Shown: positions 55,359 to 63,723 of the stretch, piece by piece
Layout of the letters: every line of letters starts with the position of its first letter
How positions within the stretch are numbered: the first letter of the stretch is position 1
Origin: JAEUWI01 sp942492815
GTDB taxonomy: Bacteria; Hydrogenedentota; Hydrogenedentia; Hydrogenedentales; JAEUWI01
Reading direction: 5' to 3'
NCBI GenBank assembly: GCA_942492815.1
Contig: OW818658.1
Span: 1,674,001-1,738,000 of the forward strand
DNA: 64,000 nt
Position numbers and translations under genes: made by a program
Notes under the pieces: generated by a model
Databases searched by the model: none
Seen by the model: only the letters and a program-made list of their open reading frames with translations
Told to the model about the DNA's origin: nothing

Positions 55359-57416
55359 ATGCGACACATTGCCTTGCTCACCTGCACGATTCTCGGCGCC
55401 TTGAGCGCCCCGGCCTCCGACGCGCCGCCCGAGGCCGTTTCCGCGCCGATCGCAGTGGTTGAGAATTTTCGTCTCCTGGATCATACCGGTCGTTCAGTAG
55501 AACTCTATCGGGCCGCCGAAGCACCCGCCGTCGTGCTCTACACCCACGGGGTGGGCTGCCCCATTGTCCGCAATAGTGTTCCAGAGTTGAACCGGATTCG
55601 GGAGGAGTTTGCGGAAGCGGGGGTCGTGTTTTACATGCTCAACGCCAATTCGCAGGATGGCCGGGCCGATATTGTGGCCGATGTCACCGAATATGGTATC
55701 TCCATGCCCATCCTGAAGGATCCGACCCAGCGGATCGTGAAGAGCCTGGGCAGTACCCGCACCGCCGAGGTATTGGTGCTCGATCCCCAAGAGAAGTGGA
55801 AAATACTGTACCGAGGCCCCGTCGACGATCGATTCGACTACGGCACCCAGAAAGAAGTGGCGGAGAACCGCTACCTCGAAACCGTGCTCAAGGCCCATCT
55901 GGCGGGTGAAGCCATCGTACCCCGGACCGTAGAGACGAAAGGTTGCCTCATCAGCTTTGGCGAGGAAAGGCCGGTCTCTTACGCATCCGAGGTGGCCCCC
56001 ATCCTTCAGGCCAAGTGTGTGAACTGCCACTCCGAAGGGGGCATCGGTCCCTTCGCCATGAGCGGCTACAAGAAGGTGGCGGGCTGGGCCGACATGATCC
56101 GCGAGACGCTCCGCACGGATCGCATGCCCCCGTGGCACGCCGATCCGGAGCACAAGACCTTTCACAACTCCCTGGACCTTTCGGTCGAGGAATCGCGCAC
56201 GCTGATGACTTGGGTGGAGCAGGGCGCGAAACAGGAAAGCGCCGACGATCCCCTCGCGACTTACACCGTGGCCCATGACAGCAACTGGACCCTGGGCGCG
56301 CCGGACCACATCGTACAGATTCCCGAGCCCCACAAGCTCCCGGCCACGGGGGTGCTGGACTATGTCTATATCAACGTGCCCTCCGGCCTGACCGAGGACA
56401 AGTGGCTTAAGGGCGTGGAAGTGATCCCCACGGCGATGGAGGCGGTGCACCACGCCCTCATCTTCATCATGTATCCCCGCGAATACCGTCACGTGCAGCC
56501 CGATCCCAAGGGCGGTCTGGATGGCTTCTTCGCCAGCTACCTGCCCGGGGGCAACGTCCAGCCCTATCCCAATGGCACGGCTCAGTTCGTTCCGGCGGGA
56601 TCCACCTTCGTGTTTCAAATGCACTACAACACGATCGGAAAGGAAGTGGAGGATCAGACGCGCATGGCCCTCTACTACCACGACGGTCCGCCGCCCGAAG
56701 TGCTCCATATCCGTGCCGCCACCGAGACCGAATTTGAGATTCCGCCGAATGCCGCGGACCACGTCGTGGAGTCGGGCTATCGCTTCCGCGACGACGCCAC
56801 CCTGCTGGGCCTGTCGCCCCACATGCACTATCGCGGCAGCCGCTTCCGCTTCGACGCGACCTACCCAGATGAGAAGAAGGAGACGCTCCTGTCCGTGCCG
56901 TGGTACGAGTTCGACTGGCAGCCCATGTACTACCTGGACCAGCCCATCCCCATGCCCAAGGGTACACGCATTCAATGCGAGGGCGCTTTCGACAACTCAA
57001 AGTACAACCCGCGCAATCCCGATCCCAATGCTACGGTGACCTTTGGCGAGCAGTCCTACGAGGAAATGTTTATCGGCTACCTGAGCTACAGCCAGCCTTA
57101 CAAGGCCGAAGATTTCAAGCCCCAGGATCCGAACCCGGACATATGGGCCGGCTATGGCAAACCCTTGACGGCGGAAACGCTCACGGGTACCACCTGGCAA
57201 ATGGGACGCCGCTTCAAGATGCGCTTCGAAGCCGGCGGCAAGCTGGTCATCAACGACGAGCACGAAGGCGCCTGGGAATTGAAGGGCGACAAGCTCGAAC
57301 TCACGACGGGCTTTCGTGACGTGACTGCGGACGTGGCCATGGACGAGATTTTCATCGATGGCCGCCCGCTCATGCGGATCCCGGCGGGCGCGGCACCGGT
57401 TGCGAACCCGCAATAG
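55359..57416 (+). CDS. Secreted redoxin, cytochrome c and copper type II monooxygenase-like fusion
   Basis: This encodes 685 residues with a signal peptide. About 30-190 is an AhpC/TSA-type redoxin with a single Cys in YTHGVGCPIVRN. About 205-300 is a haem-binding segment with CVNCH (220-224) and MPPWHAD, the latter a likely distal ligand region. About 310-610 resembles the copper type II, ascorbate-dependent monooxygenase fold: EAVHHALIFI, FQMHYNT and SPHMHYRG supply His ligands. A lipocalin-like tail closes the protein. This order is found in related PVC-type genomes as I recall. It probably oxidises a small molecule outside the cytoplasm, with electrons through the haem; the substrate is unknown. 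Confidence 0.85.
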   Translation: MRHIALLTCTILGALSAPASDAPPEAVSAPIAVVENFRLLDHTGRSVELYRAAEAPAVVLYTHGVGCPIVRNSVPELNRIREEFAEAGVVFYMLNANSQDGRADIVADVTEYGISMPILKDPTQRIVKSLGSTRTAEVLVLDPQEKWKILYRGPVDDRFDYGTQKEVAENRYLETVLKAHLAGEAIVPRTVETKGCLISFGEERPVSYASEVAPILQAKCVNCHSEGGIGPFAMSGYKKVAGWADMIRETLRTDRMPPWHADPEHKTFHNSLDLSVEESRTLMTWVEQGAKQESADDPLATYTVAHDSNWTLGAPDHIVQIPEPHKLPATGVLDYVYINVPSGLTEDKWLKGVEVIPTAMEAVHHALIFIMYPREYRHVQPDPKGGLDGFFASYLPGGNVQPYPNGTAQFVPAGSTFVFQMHYNTIGKEVEDQTRMALYYHDGPPPEVLHIRAATETEFEIPPNAADHVVESGYRFRDDATLLGLSPHMHYRGSRFRFDATYPDEKKETLLSVPWYEFDWQPMYYLDQPIPMPKGTRIQCEGAFDNSKYNPRNPDPNATVTFGEQSYEEMFIGYLSYSQPYKAEDFKPQDPNPDIWAGYGKPLTAETLTGTTWQMGRRFKMRFEAGGKLVINDEHEGAWELKGDKLELTTGFRDVTADVAMDEIFIDGRPLMRIPAGAAPVANPQ

Positions 57417-57443
57417 CGCAGTTCCCATCAAGAACTACCCGAG

Positions 57444-57478
57444 ACCCGAGTCGGCCCCGAAGGCGGACTCGGGTTCTT
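57444..57478 (+). terminator. Rho-independent terminator after the redoxin-cytochrome gene
   Basis: ACCCGAGTC pairs perfectly with GACTCGGGT around a 13-base loop; the following T tract is short (TTCTT). Confidence 0.7.
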
Positions 57479-57524
57479 CGCATGGGGGCGTTGGGATGCG
57501 TTCCGTTAATTACCTAATAGAATG

Positions 57525-57669
57525 CTGACCACTGAGTGCATGAAGGCACGGAGAAAACAATGGGAGGGGGGGGACGAAGGGAGGCATTGTGGAATGTAAA
57601 CGTGCCTTGAACTCGGCGCCGGTTCCTCTGGAATTCCTTTTCTTCTCCGCGCCTCCGTGTCCGTGGTCG
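57525..57669. repeat. ~145-bp palindromic 'ACCACGGAG' element, copy 2
   Basis: CTGACCACTGAGTGCATGAA...GGCACGGAGAA at the left and TTCTTCTCCGCGCCTCCGTG...CCGTGGTC at the right are inverted repeats. The interior is related to the element at 40059-40205 in opposite orientation. Confidence 0.75.
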
Positions 57670-58183
57670 AAAAGGAAAGGATTGACCACGGAATGCTTGG
57701 TGCTGTCATTGGTCGTAACCAAAAGAACTGAACCGCAAATTTACGCAAATTCGCGCAAATTTTCTTCAGGCCGCGATTTGTCGCTTGTACTTGCAGTGTG
57801 CAGGGCATTGAATATACTGATTTGAGCATGTTTATTTCCGTGAAGTTCCGTACTACGGGCTTCGGCGGTCGTTTAGTCACCCTTGGAATGCATTCTTCCT
57901 GATGGATTGCACGCAAACGCTCGAAGTCGCAAAGACAATTGGGTGTGAGCTCAATTAGGTCTTGCTTGGACTTGCAGGGGGGAATCATAGTTGCAGAACG
58001 CTACTTCCCTCTTTCTTCTTCGTGCTCTTCGTGGCCTTCGTGGTGAAACATTTGGTAGCGGCCTGAGGCCGCACCAAGCCCTTCCGTGGTCAATTTTTTG
58101 ACCTCGGAATTTCACGGAAAGACGGACATCGATTTAGACCGCATACACAAGTCATAGTATCGGATGTTTTCTGCGGTGAAGAA
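57670..58183. other. Repeat-rich spacer without a gene
   Basis: It contains low-complexity stretches such as AATTTACGCAAATTCGCGCA (57739-57760) and TTCGTGCTCTTCGTGGCCTT (58020-58039), which recur as intergenic filler in environmental genomes. No start codon with a ribosome-binding site or conserved frame was found. Confidence 0.5.
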
Positions 58184-60199
58184 TTAGCGATAGCGCCCGA
58201 TGCGCGGTCGGACGGCGTCACGTCGTTCCCGACGGGCGGGCTGTGAGCGCTCGGCGGTCAAGGAAATTGTTTGGATCTCGGGGCCGACGACCGGTTCCCG
58301 GTGGGCGAGGCCCCGGTAGGTCGTGCTCGCTGGTGCGGGTGGGGCCGTGTCGATGCTCGGCCCCGGTGACGTAATTGGTGCCGCCGCTGGCGCGGGCTCC
58401 TGCGCAGGACTCGCCGCGGGCGTCGCGGTGTTGCCCGCAATCACCACGGGTGCGGAGGGGCCCCACTTGCCGACCTGGGCATCCAGTTTGTCGCGCACCG
58501 GGAAGCCGGTCGTGAACATGTCGCTCAGGTAGCTCGCATCGGTCTCGCGTTGTCCAAGGACGCGGTAATAGGCCTGCCGGGCATAGGCGTCCTCCATGGC
58601 AATCCTACCACCGCCCGGGGTGGGGGTGTAGGTTTCCGGCGCCGACGACCGTTCGTCGCTCCCCAGGGGCGCGCCCCAGCGCAGTTCCGGCGGATGATTC
58701 GGGTCGAAGGAGAGGTCGTAGAGTCGTTGTTCGATATCGAGGAGCGTCAAGTGGACCGTTTCACCTGCCGAGTTCGTGTACGCCATGCTACGCTCGGCGA
58801 AGATGCGGTTCTTCTCCGCAATGAGCGCCACCGTAAGATCGGACTGGCTCTGGATGCTGTACTTTTCCAGACCGGTCTTGTCAATCGAAGCGGGAATGAG
58901 CGCGTAGAGGCGGAGGGCGAATTCCATCCAATCCGCGAGGTAGAAGTACTTGTTCCGGCGGTCGATGTCGGACGATGGTGAACTCCAGGTTTCCCAGCGG
59001 CCCAGGGCCTGAAAGATGTTCTCGTTGCCGCGATTCTCGGGAAAGGTGATGGGGCCATTGGCGCGCACGTCGCGCCAGGCATCTTGCGCAAAGCGCTCGC
59101 GCTGGACATAGGCGTCGAGAAGCTCATCCGCGCACTCTTCCATGAATTTAACCGGAACGATGATGTCCACCGACTTCATGCGCAGTCGTAGAAAATCGTG
59201 AAAGCTCTTGGGGCGCAGCTCGCCCACGGCAATAACCTGATTGGTGTAGATTTCATGGATGACCTCGTACTGCTCGGTGGAGAAGCCGAAGACCTTCATT
59301 TCCTCATTGGTGCGGCGGCGCACACCCGTTACGCGCCCGCTCGCGTCGGTCTCGGCGATGGGATAGCGCCAGACGCGCAGTCCCTGAAAGCAGCCTTCCC
59401 AAGGGCGGTCAGGATTCTCGCCGCGCGGCGGAATGCCCGACACGGTGTTCATGCCGTTGTACGTGAAGATGTCGCGCGTGGGGGTGGTGCTGCAGTTGAT
59501 GAAGCGAAGCTCGCCATACTCGGAGACGCTCGCCAGCAGCAGGCAGTGGCCATCGATATAATTGACGCAGCCGGGGATGAGGAATTGTCGGTTGAGCGCC
59601 ACGGGCACGGTGTCCGATTGCTCCGCATTGGGCCCGTCGAGATTCACGCGGTAGTTGCCCGAGATGAAGGAGCCCACGGCGTTTCCAAAGAATTGCCCCA
59701 CCGATCCGGACGTGAAACTGTTCGCGGCGCCCGCGGGGGTGTTGAAGGTGGAGGTGCGGATGTCGCCGCCACCCGAGCGCACGACCGAGGTCATCCAGGG
59801 CAGTGCCCGGCGATAGGCATAGTAGGCCGGCATGAAAGCCGTAAACTTGCCGCAATCCATCAATCCATGCATGGCGCGAATCGTGGCGGCGGGCAATTGG
59901 GGGTTCGACCCCTCACCGAGAAAGGCGGGATCCTCCAACAGGTTCATCTCGGGATCGGTGAGCACCCGTTCCAGCTTCCCGATGCGCTGTTCCACGGTGC
60001 CCTTGGTCTTCATCCTATAGAGGTGTTCGACCCAGCGGGCGTAGTGCGCGGTCTCTTCCGGGGTCCATTGGCGTCGGATGGGCCACGCGCCGCACGTGGA
60101 GTGGAGGCTGGGTGGATTGGGATCCTCGGCATTCACGGGGAAAGCACTGCAGAAAATCAACACGAACAACGCGCAGATGATTGACCGTATCATACCCAT
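58184..60199 (-). CDS. Large secreted protein of unknown function with a Cys/His pattern
   Basis: This encodes 671 residues with a signal peptide (IRSIICALFVLIFCSAFPVNA). The body is not recognised. A Cys in LMDCGKFTAFMPAYYAYRRA (near 117) and a later YIDGHCLLLASVSEYGELRF-INCS (near 220-245) have the spacing and strand context of a papain- or transglutaminase-like Cys-His-Asn core, but this is only a resemblance. A middle helical part includes a Cys-containing FMEECADELLDAYV. The last ~90 residues are Pro/Ala/Thr-rich with a basic end (RRERRDAVRPRIGRYR), suggesting an unstructured tail. No operon partners. Confidence 0.7.
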   Translation of the reverse strand: MGMIRSIICALFVLIFCSAFPVNAEDPNPPSLHSTCGAWPIRRQWTPEETAHYARWVEHLYRMKTKGTVEQRIGKLERVLTDPEMNLLEDPAFLGEGSNPQLPAATIRAMHGLMDCGKFTAFMPAYYAYRRALPWMTSVVRSGGGDIRTSTFNTPAGAANSFTSGSVGQFFGNAVGSFISGNYRVNLDGPNAEQSDTVPVALNRQFLIPGCVNYIDGHCLLLASVSEYGELRFINCSTTPTRDIFTYNGMNTVSGIPPRGENPDRPWEGCFQGLRVWRYPIAETDASGRVTGVRRRTNEEMKVFGFSTEQYEVIHEIYTNQVIAVGELRPKSFHDFLRLRMKSVDIIVPVKFMEECADELLDAYVQRERFAQDAWRDVRANGPITFPENRGNENIFQALGRWETWSSPSSDIDRRNKYFYLADWMEFALRLYALIPASIDKTGLEKYSIQSQSDLTVALIAEKNRIFAERSMAYTNSAGETVHLTLLDIEQRLYDLSFDPNHPPELRWGAPLGSDERSSAPETYTPTPGGGRIAMEDAYARQAYYRVLGQRETDASYLSDMFTTGFPVRDKLDAQVGKWGPSAPVVIAGNTATPAASPAQEPAPAAAPITSPGPSIDTAPPAPASTTYRGLAHREPVVGPEIQTISLTAERSQPARRERRDAVRPRIGRYR

Positions 60200-60517
60200 G
60201 GCAGGCGTTCCTTTCCCGGGTCGATGGTCCGCAGCGGCCCCCGAAGTTCCGGGGCGCTTGCGAGCACTTCTCCACCCTCACCTTGCCAGACCTGGGCGAA
60301 ATTCAGGCTACGGTCTGGTAAAATTCGAGCAAAGAACCTATAGTTCCTGGTGAAACGCGTTCCACCCAACGGTATTATATCGCGGAATCCACGGCCGTCG
60401 GGTTGAAGGGCGGAATAGAATAGTTCGGCATTGAGAAGATCTTTGCACCATGGCGGAATGAAGCAAGCGTGCTGCCGCGCTCCACATAGATGGCCAGGGA
60501 TTCGCGGTCCATTGGGG

Positions 60518-60537
60518 CTCAGACATTCCTGTCTGAG
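60518..60537. repeat. 20-bp hairpin repeat, left copy
   Basis: CTCAGACATTCCTGTCTGAG is a perfect 8-bp stem with a four-base loop. With extended flanks it is inverted relative to the copy at 60744-60763. Confidence 0.8.
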
Positions 60538-60600
60538 GCAAAGGCCACCTTGGTCGCCGAAGTCCACCAGGCTATGTAGCGCCACTACATCGTAAACAAC

Positions 60601-60684
60601 GCCATTCCCACGAAAGTGGGAATCCAGTGTACGGGTAAAGTCCACTCCGCAAATTCTCTGGATCCCCACTTTCGTGGGGATGAC
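60601..60684. repeat. 84-bp dispersed palindromic repeat, copy 2
   Basis: It has the same length and ends as 18957-19040 (CATTCCCACGAAAGTGGGAA...GGGGATGAC). Here the two ends are better inverted repeats (CCCACGAAAGTGGG versus CCCCACTTTCGTGGGG). It sits between the two hairpin repeats. Confidence 0.85.
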
Positions 60685-60743
60685 GGGACCTTCGATTGCT
60701 TCACAAGTTCACAGTGCCATTTGGCCGCGGCAATGGCCTATGC

Positions 60744-60763
60744 CTCAGACAGGAATGTCTGAG
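60744..60763. repeat. 20-bp hairpin repeat, right copy
   Basis: CTCAGACAGGAATGTCTGAG is the reverse complement of the left copy, and the shared sequence extends outward (GGCCT, CCCC). The three repeats account for most of the 594-base gap between 60200 and 60793; the rest shows no gene. Confidence 0.8.
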
Positions 60764-60793
60764 CCCCTTTGGTGTCGCATCTTGTATGGTGCG

Positions 60794-61015
60794 CTACTCC
60801 GACGGATTGCGCGCAAGCCAGGCGTCGTACCATTCCCGGGCAACCTGGAGTTCCGGCATGGGCTCGTCCTGGTCGCCCCGTTCCCACGCTTCCGACATCG
60901 CCACCACATCCTCCTCGGTGAAGACCAAGCCCTCGTCGACAACGATGTAGAGGGTTTCGAGCTCGAATCCCAACGTAGTGAGGATCTTAAGCTCGTTTAA
61001 GATTTCGGCTTCCAT
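60794..61015 (-). CDS. Small acidic protein of unknown function
   Basis: This encodes 73 residues from an ATG with AGGAG eight bases upstream. The sequence is acidic and probably helical (AEILNELKILTTLGFELETL, FTEEDVVAMSEAWERGD), ending AREWYDAWLARNP. No family was recognised and there is no signal or TM segment. It lies between a repeat-rich spacer and a divergent PQQ-propeller gene. Confidence 0.6.
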   Translation of the reverse strand: MEAEILNELKILTTLGFELETLYIVVDEGLVFTEEDVVAMSEAWERGDQDEPMPELQVAREWYDAWLARNPSE

Positions 61016-61171
61016 CGAAGGGGCTCCTGGGTGGATTGGCGGGTCGGGGGATGTTCGTTTCTGATCGATATCCTAACATTTCAGACCCGCGTCGCACCCT
61101 TATGCGATTCACAATGTGGTACTATCTCCGGCATCAATCACTGGGCGCAGCTTCCCCTTGGAGACCAATTC

Positions 61172-62458
61172 ATGCATTGCCTTTCGTTGCGAATTTCTTT
61201 GATGGCTTCCCTTGTACTTCTGGTGGCGCTGTCCGCACGCGCGGAGACCCAGCCCGCGCGCTGGCCTGCGTGGCGCGGACCGGACGGGAGCGGGGTCGTC
61301 TTGGAGGGCAATCCGCCGCTGAAATGGAGCGAGACGGAAAACATCCAGTGGAAGACCGACCTGCCGGGCGAGGGCCAGTCCACGCCGGTGATCTGGGACG
61401 ATAAGCTCTTCCTCCAGGCGGCCGAGCCCCTGGGCGAAGCTGTGGAAGGGGAGGACTTCCCCGTCTACCGCTTCAGCGTGCTCTGTCTCGATCGCCACAC
61501 CGGCATGATCCTCTGGTCGAAGGCGGTGCGCGAGGAGCGGCCCCACGAAGGGCATCACAAGATGACCACCTTCTCTCCCTTCACGCCGGTGACCGATGGC
61601 GAGCGGCTCTGGGTGAGTTTCGGCAGCCGGGGACTCTTTTGCCTCAACCTCGACGGCGAAATCCTGTGGGACGTGCGGCCCGTGCAGATGGAGAAGGACG
61701 GAAAGTTCGGCGAAGGTGGTTCACCCGTCCTCTCGAAGGATTCGGTCATCGTACTTGCCGATCACGAAGGTCCCTCCAGGCTCTACGCTTTCGACAAGAA
61801 TACGGGCGCTATTCGGTGGGAGACGCCCCGTGAATTCGGCTCCTCCTGGGGCACGCCCGTTGTTGCCACCGTGGGCGATCACGAAGAGATCATCACCATC
61901 GCGGACGACTGGGCCCACGGCTACAACGCGGCCAACGGGGAACTGCTCTGGAGCTACAACGGCCTCACGTCCTGCGCCGCGCCCTCGCCCGTTATTCACG
62001 ACGGCGCGGTCTACGTTACCACGGGCTACGAAGGAGACGCCCTCGCGGTCATCACCCTCGGGCGCAAAGGCGAACTCGCCGGCACCGACGCCATCCGCTG
62101 GAAAGGGGATACCACCGGCTCGGAAGTCGCCACACCCCTGATCTACGAGAACCGCCTCTACGTCTTCCGCCGCATGGGCCCCAAGCTCTCCTGCTACAAC
62201 GCCACCACGGGCGCCATGTACTACGAGCACGTCGCCGTGCCGGAAATGAAGAATACCTTCGCTTCGCCCCTGGCCGTCGGCCCCCACATCTACATCAACG
62301 GTCGCGAAGGTGCCACCGCCATCATCAAGTCCGCCGAGCAGTTCGAAGTCGTGGCCATCAACAAGCTGGACACGACCCTGGACGCCTCACCCGTGGTCAT
62401 CGGCGACACGCTCTACCTGCGCGGGAACAATCGCATGTATTGCATCGCGGCGAAGTAA
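61172..62458 (+). CDS. Secreted PQQ-type beta-propeller protein
   Basis: This encodes 428 residues from ATG 61172 (GGAG nine bases upstream) with a signal peptide (LMASLVLLVALSARA). WPAWRGPDGSGV followed by LPGEGQSTPVIWDDKLFLQA is the typical start of BamB-like/PQQ-repeat proteins abundant in PVC-type genomes. Repeats (LCLDRHTGMILWSKAV, YAFDKNTGAIRWETP, YNAANGELLWSYNG) form an eight-bladed propeller. No PQQ-dehydrogenase catalytic residues were identified, so a binding or scaffold role is as likely as catalysis. It is monocistronic. Confidence 0.88.
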   Translation: MHCLSLRISLMASLVLLVALSARAETQPARWPAWRGPDGSGVVLEGNPPLKWSETENIQWKTDLPGEGQSTPVIWDDKLFLQAAEPLGEAVEGEDFPVYRFSVLCLDRHTGMILWSKAVREERPHEGHHKMTTFSPFTPVTDGERLWVSFGSRGLFCLNLDGEILWDVRPVQMEKDGKFGEGGSPVLSKDSVIVLADHEGPSRLYAFDKNTGAIRWETPREFGSSWGTPVVATVGDHEEIITIADDWAHGYNAANGELLWSYNGLTSCAAPSPVIHDGAVYVTTGYEGDALAVITLGRKGELAGTDAIRWKGDTTGSEVATPLIYENRLYVFRRMGPKLSCYNATTGAMYYEHVAVPEMKNTFASPLAVGPHIYINGREGATAIIKSAEQFEVVAINKLDTTLDASPVVIGDTLYLRGNNRMYCIAAK

Positions 62459-62479
62459 TTTCAGGCGAGCGTCGCGAGT

Positions 62480-62926
62480 TCAGTCTTCCGCTTCGCCCCC
62501 CGACGTGCGGCGCTGCGTCCGATTCGACTGAAGCTCGTAGGATTCACGGAGCAGGGGCTCCATCGACGAAAAGGTCGACGCGCTCGGGCTGAGCACGCAC
62601 AGCCAGTACATTTTTCCGTAAATTGGGTGGGGCATGAGGGTGTCGAGAACGGTATAGTCAGGTTCCGGGGCCTCTTCCTCCATTCGGGGGAAGAGCGCCC
62701 CGAAGGTCTGCTTCCGGACACCCACACTCAGCCGGTATGCACCGGACCGGTCGAGCTGGGAAAAGTTGTCGTAGTCATCATCGCGGGTGAGCAGCGTGGC
62801 AAAGGGGAAGTTGCGTTCCTCGCCCGCAAAGAAGAAGAGATTTCCCATGGCCTCCTGAACCTGTGTGTCCGGAAGCGCATTCGTCAGGGTGTCTATCATT
62901 TCGGCAAGGGGAATGGGTGCGCTCAT
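62480..62926 (-). CDS. DUF6194-like protein
   Basis: This encodes 148 residues. The order NLFFFAGEERNFPFATLLTRD, NFSQLDRSGAYRLSVGVRKQTF, PDYTVLDTLMPHPIYGKMYW matches, from memory, the DUF6194 family of small cytoplasmic proteins of unknown function (FFY...PFATIVTKDY, DRPGVFRLNIGV). It is divergent from a PadR gene with a palindromic operator in the 111-bp gap, so the pair is probably co-regulated. Confidence 0.75.
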   Translation of the reverse strand: MSAPIPLAEMIDTLTNALPDTQVQEAMGNLFFFAGEERNFPFATLLTRDDDYDNFSQLDRSGAYRLSVGVRKQTFGALFPRMEEEAPEPDYTVLDTLMPHPIYGKMYWLCVLSPSASTFSSMEPLLRESYELQSNRTQRRTSGGEAED

Positions 62927-62952
62927 GGCGGGCTCCTTCGCGTCGGGGTTGA

Positions 62953-62970
62953 CTACTCAATCTTGAGTAG
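62953..62970. promoter_or_regulatory. Palindromic operator in the DUF6194/PadR intergenic region
   Basis: CTACTCAATCTTGAGTAG is a perfect 7-bp inverted repeat with a four-base spacer. It overlaps a TTGACT -35-like box at 62949-62954. Its position between divergent genes, one encoding a PadR repressor, makes it the likely PadR binding site. Confidence 0.65.
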
Positions 62971-63037
62971 TGGATCATAACCAACAACCGACCCACAGTC
63001 AAATCCCGACAGGTCCCTACAGCATGGAAATGGTGCG

Positions 63038-63607
63038 ATGTCCGTAGTCCGATTACTGGTTCTTGGCGTGGTTCGAAAGCAGGGGACCACCTATGGCTAT
63101 AACGTCCAGCGCGAACTGGAAAGCTGGAAAGTGGAAACCTGGACGCGCATCAAGCCGGGCTCCCTCTACCACGCGCTTAACCAGCTCGCCAAAGAGTGCA
63201 TGCTCCGATCCATCGGCGCAGAGCGCAGTCCCGACGGGCCGGGGCGAATTGCCTATGAACTGTTACCGGCGGGGGAGGCGGCCTTTCTCGAACTGGTCCG
63301 GAAGGCGCTCCTGAGCTTTGAACTGGAGACGCTGGGTGCGGGGATCGCCTTCATGCACGTCCTGCCCCGTGAGGAAGCCCTCGCGCAATTGCGAACGCTG
63401 CACGCGGCCCTCGCGGAAAACGAGCGCCACCTCAAGGCGCTGGCGCCCAATTTTCCCAATCTCGATGCGCCGCCCCACACCGCCGATCTGCTCGGACTCT
63501 GGAGCGGCGCGCTGGGCGCAACGAAAGCCTGGGCCAAGAAGCTCATCGCGCGGCTGGAGGCCGGAGACTACACCATGGCGGGCGAACGATGGCCGGAGGA
63601 CCCATGA
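63038..63607 (+). CDS. PadR family transcriptional regulator
   Basis: This encodes 189 residues. The winged helix (about 1-85) is typical: VVRLLVLGVVRKQGTTYGYN, GSLYHALNQLAKECML and SPDGPGRIAYELLPAGEAAF. The C-terminal helical domain (about 95-180) is the PadR dimerisation module (Vir_act_alpha_C-like). PadR proteins are usually ligand-responsive repressors of a neighbouring gene and themselves. The perfect palindrome at 62953-62970 upstream fits this, with the DUF6194 gene as the other target. Confidence 0.9.
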   Translation: MSVVRLLVLGVVRKQGTTYGYNVQRELESWKVETWTRIKPGSLYHALNQLAKECMLRSIGAERSPDGPGRIAYELLPAGEAAFLELVRKALLSFELETLGAGIAFMHVLPREEALAQLRTLHAALAENERHLKALAPNFPNLDAPPHTADLLGLWSGALGATKAWAKKLIARLEAGDYTMAGERWPEDP

Positions 63608-63723
63608 CGCAAGCGCGGTGTCTATCCGATCCACCACAACAATGGAAGAACGGTCCCGGCTATGCTACGGTATCGAAAATACCTGTCTTTATCCCGATAA
63701 GAAATAGCGGAGTAATCTTTCTC

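Noticed and set aside
57506..57988. 160-codon minus-strand open frame
   Set aside because: It runs through a palindromic repeat and low-complexity filler, has no ribosome-binding site and no domain character.
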